Below are positions 63,099 to 64,000 of a stretch of DNA of 64,000 nt, one piece after another (the stretch's first letter is position 1; each line of letters begins with the position of its first letter). The stretch is from Pseudobdellovibrionaceae bacterium (GTDB taxonomy: Bacteria; Bdellovibrionota; UBA1018; UBA6935). The stretch is taken from assembly GCA_002722705.1 (NCBI GenBank), contig PBMP01000113.1, forward strand, positions 60,028-124,027, written 5' to 3'. Under the pieces are notes generated by a model. That model was not told where the DNA came from. It worked only from the letters and a program-made list of their open reading frames with translations, and did no database searches. A program made the position numbers and the translations under genes.

Positions 63099-63887
63099 AT
63101 GACTCAAACACTTAAAAACTTAGCAAAAAAACTACCTCAGCCTTTACCTGAAATACTGAATGCAATTTTTAATTTCTTACTCAAATTAAAAATAATTATT
63201 CTAGAGAAAATTCCATTTACGAACGAACAGAAAAAAAAGTACTGGTTAACTCACATTTATCAAGAACACAATTTTTCTGCCAGAGAACGTATATTTTTAA
63301 GCATTGCTCGTTTTTGTCACGTCAATCGACCAATTGAAGGTTATTATTTTGAGTTTGGGTGTCATGGTGGAAACACAATGAAAATGGCCTATAATCACTT
63401 CAGGTTTCTTTTTAATTGGGATTACGTCGCATTTGACTCATTTGAAGGCCTTCCTGAAATTCAAGAAATTGATAAACAAGAAATCTGGAAAAAAAGTAAG
63501 CTTAAAACAGATGAGAACGAATTTCGTTCAATGATGATTAAACATGGTATCCCTCCAGAAAAACTCATTCTTGTAAAAGGCTTCTATGATGAATCTCTTG
63601 ATGAAAAGCTTAAAAATAAACTTCTTCCAAAAAAAGCTGCAGCAATCTATATCGATTGTGATCTATATACTTCTACAGTTCCCGTCCTTGAGTTTATAAA
63701 AGATTTTTTGCAAAAAGGGACAATTATCGTGTTTGATGATTGGAATTGCTTTCATGCAGATCCAGAAAAAGGTGAAAGAAGGGCTTTTAAAGAATTCCGT
63801 GAAAAATACCCCACTCTTCAATTTGAAGAATTTATATCTACGCACGAAGCAAAATCATTTGTTTTTTTAGGTGAATTAAATAAATAA
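63099..63887 (+). CDS. TylF/MycF-type O-methyltransferase
   Basis: A 262-residue SAM-dependent methyltransferase of the macrocin O-methyltransferase family. YYFEFGCHGGNTMKMAY carries the SAM motif, FDSFEGLPE follows, IYIDCDLYTST and IIVFDDWNCF provide the acidic metal-binding residues, and GERRAFKEF is a family hallmark. Family members methylate deoxysugar hydroxyls, which fits a polysaccharide locus. AAGGA precedes the ATG. It is the last complete gene before the insertion-sequence edge, with 25 bases between. Confidence 0.87.
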   Translation: MTQTLKNLAKKLPQPLPEILNAIFNFLLKLKIIILEKIPFTNEQKKKYWLTHIYQEHNFSARERIFLSIARFCHVNRPIEGYYFEFGCHGGNTMKMAYNHFRFLFNWDYVAFDSFEGLPEIQEIDKQEIWKKSKLKTDENEFRSMMIKHGIPPEKLILVKGFYDESLDEKLKNKLLPKKAAAIYIDCDLYTSTVPVLEFIKDFLQKGTIIVFDDWNCFHADPEKGERRAFKEFREKYPTLQFEEFISTHEAKSFVFLGELNK

Positions 63888-63912
63888 TTTCAAAACCTAA
63901 AATAACCAAATC

Positions 63913-64000
63913 GGCGTTGTTGCATAATTCGCGTCATAGATGAGGGAATTCCTAGAAATCCCATAGATTTACGTAACATCCCTGAGCGGCATTCCTAATG
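63913..64000. mobile_element. Terminus of an IS5-type insertion sequence, cut by window edge
   Basis: GGCGTTGTTGCATAATTCGC at 63913 resembles IS903/IS5-group terminal repeats, which begin GGCTTTGTTGAATAAATC (recalled, not aligned). The minus strand has a short frame reading MLRKSMGFLGIPSSMTRIMQ across the end, but no complete transposase is in the window. The other terminus, target-site duplication and transposase lie beyond base 64000, so the family call is tentative. Confidence 0.5.

Noticed and set aside
1..64000. tRNA, rRNA, CRISPR or prophage genes
   Set aside because: No cloverleaf-like, ribosomal, regularly spaced repeat or phage structural sequences were seen by eye in any gap; gaps are all short.

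Overview
The window is a very compact, AT-rich stretch of a Gram-negative bacterial chromosome. Nearly every gap is under 180 bases, and many neighbouring genes overlap by 1 to 4 bases. The mix of an MltD-type LysM lipoprotein, a DUF507-like protein, MurJ, an Rsm22-type methyltransferase, TatA, a response regulator and lipid-anchored or secreted wall enzymes suits a delta-proteobacterial lineage, perhaps Bdellovibrionota. That placement is inference from gene content; there is no rRNA or other phylogenetic marker here. I saw no tRNA, rRNA or CRISPR array. No gene-free stretch exceeds 300 bases: the apparent gap at 36398-36795 is the start of a glycosyltransferase gene that lacks an ATG.

Bases 1-25,200 are mainly housekeeping. 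They hold the end of ATP-dependent phosphofructokinase, an O-methyltransferase, ComF, aspartate kinase translationally coupled to a lytic transglycosylase, a thermolysin-like protease, and a murJ operon that starts with a degenerate biotin-carboxylase-like protein. Then come an Rsm22-type methyltransferase, a response regulator with an Hpt-like partner lacking its histidine, a NodB-type deacetylase, TatA and a purine phosphoribosyltransferase. A valS - acyltransferase - gpsA operon and a Ste24-type protease close this part.

Bases 25,200-63,900 form a roughly 38 kb surface-polysaccharide locus built from blocks in alternating orientation. Block A (minus, 35.3-25.2 kb) has gmd, fcl, a heparinase-II/III-fold protein, a WecG-type glycosyltransferase, a two-domain oxidoreductase, a polyprenyl-phosphate sugar-phosphate transferase, a Wzy-like polymerase and a VanX-like dipeptidase. 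Block B (plus, 35.4-37.7 kb) has two glycosyltransferases. Block C (minus, 42.2-37.7 kb) has a nucleotide-sugar dehydrogenase, an epimerase, a sugar C-methyltransferase and a Gfo/Idh/MocA oxidoreductase. Block D (plus, 42.4-49.2 kb) has a glycosyltransferase, a methyltransferase, an ABC exporter, an epimerase and a heptose-type pair (a nucleotidyltransferase-kinase fusion and a GmhA-like isomerase). Block E (minus, 62.1-49.2 kb) has a methyltransferase, a WecC-type dehydrogenase, a second two-domain oxidoreductase, asparagine synthetase, a methyltransferase, neuB-neuC-neuA and two glycosyltransferase-like proteins. Block F (plus, 62.2-63.9 kb) has an Fe(II)/2-oxoglutarate oxygenase-like protein and a TylF-type methyltransferase. 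The last 88 bases look like the terminus of an IS5-type insertion sequence.

Together the locus predicts GDP-fucose, CMP-nonulosonic acid, uronic or ManNAcA-type sugars, a C-methylated sugar and an activated heptose, built on undecaprenyl phosphate and decorated by methylation and perhaps amidation or hydroxylation. No dedicated Wzx flippase, Wzz or Wza is visible; the single ABC exporter may supply the export step. The points most worth a second look are the pseudo-biotin carboxylase, the glycosyltransferase with an apparent AUA start, the reversed-order heptose kinase/nucleotidyltransferase, the two paralogous two-domain oxidoreductases, and the mosaic edge at the insertion sequence.
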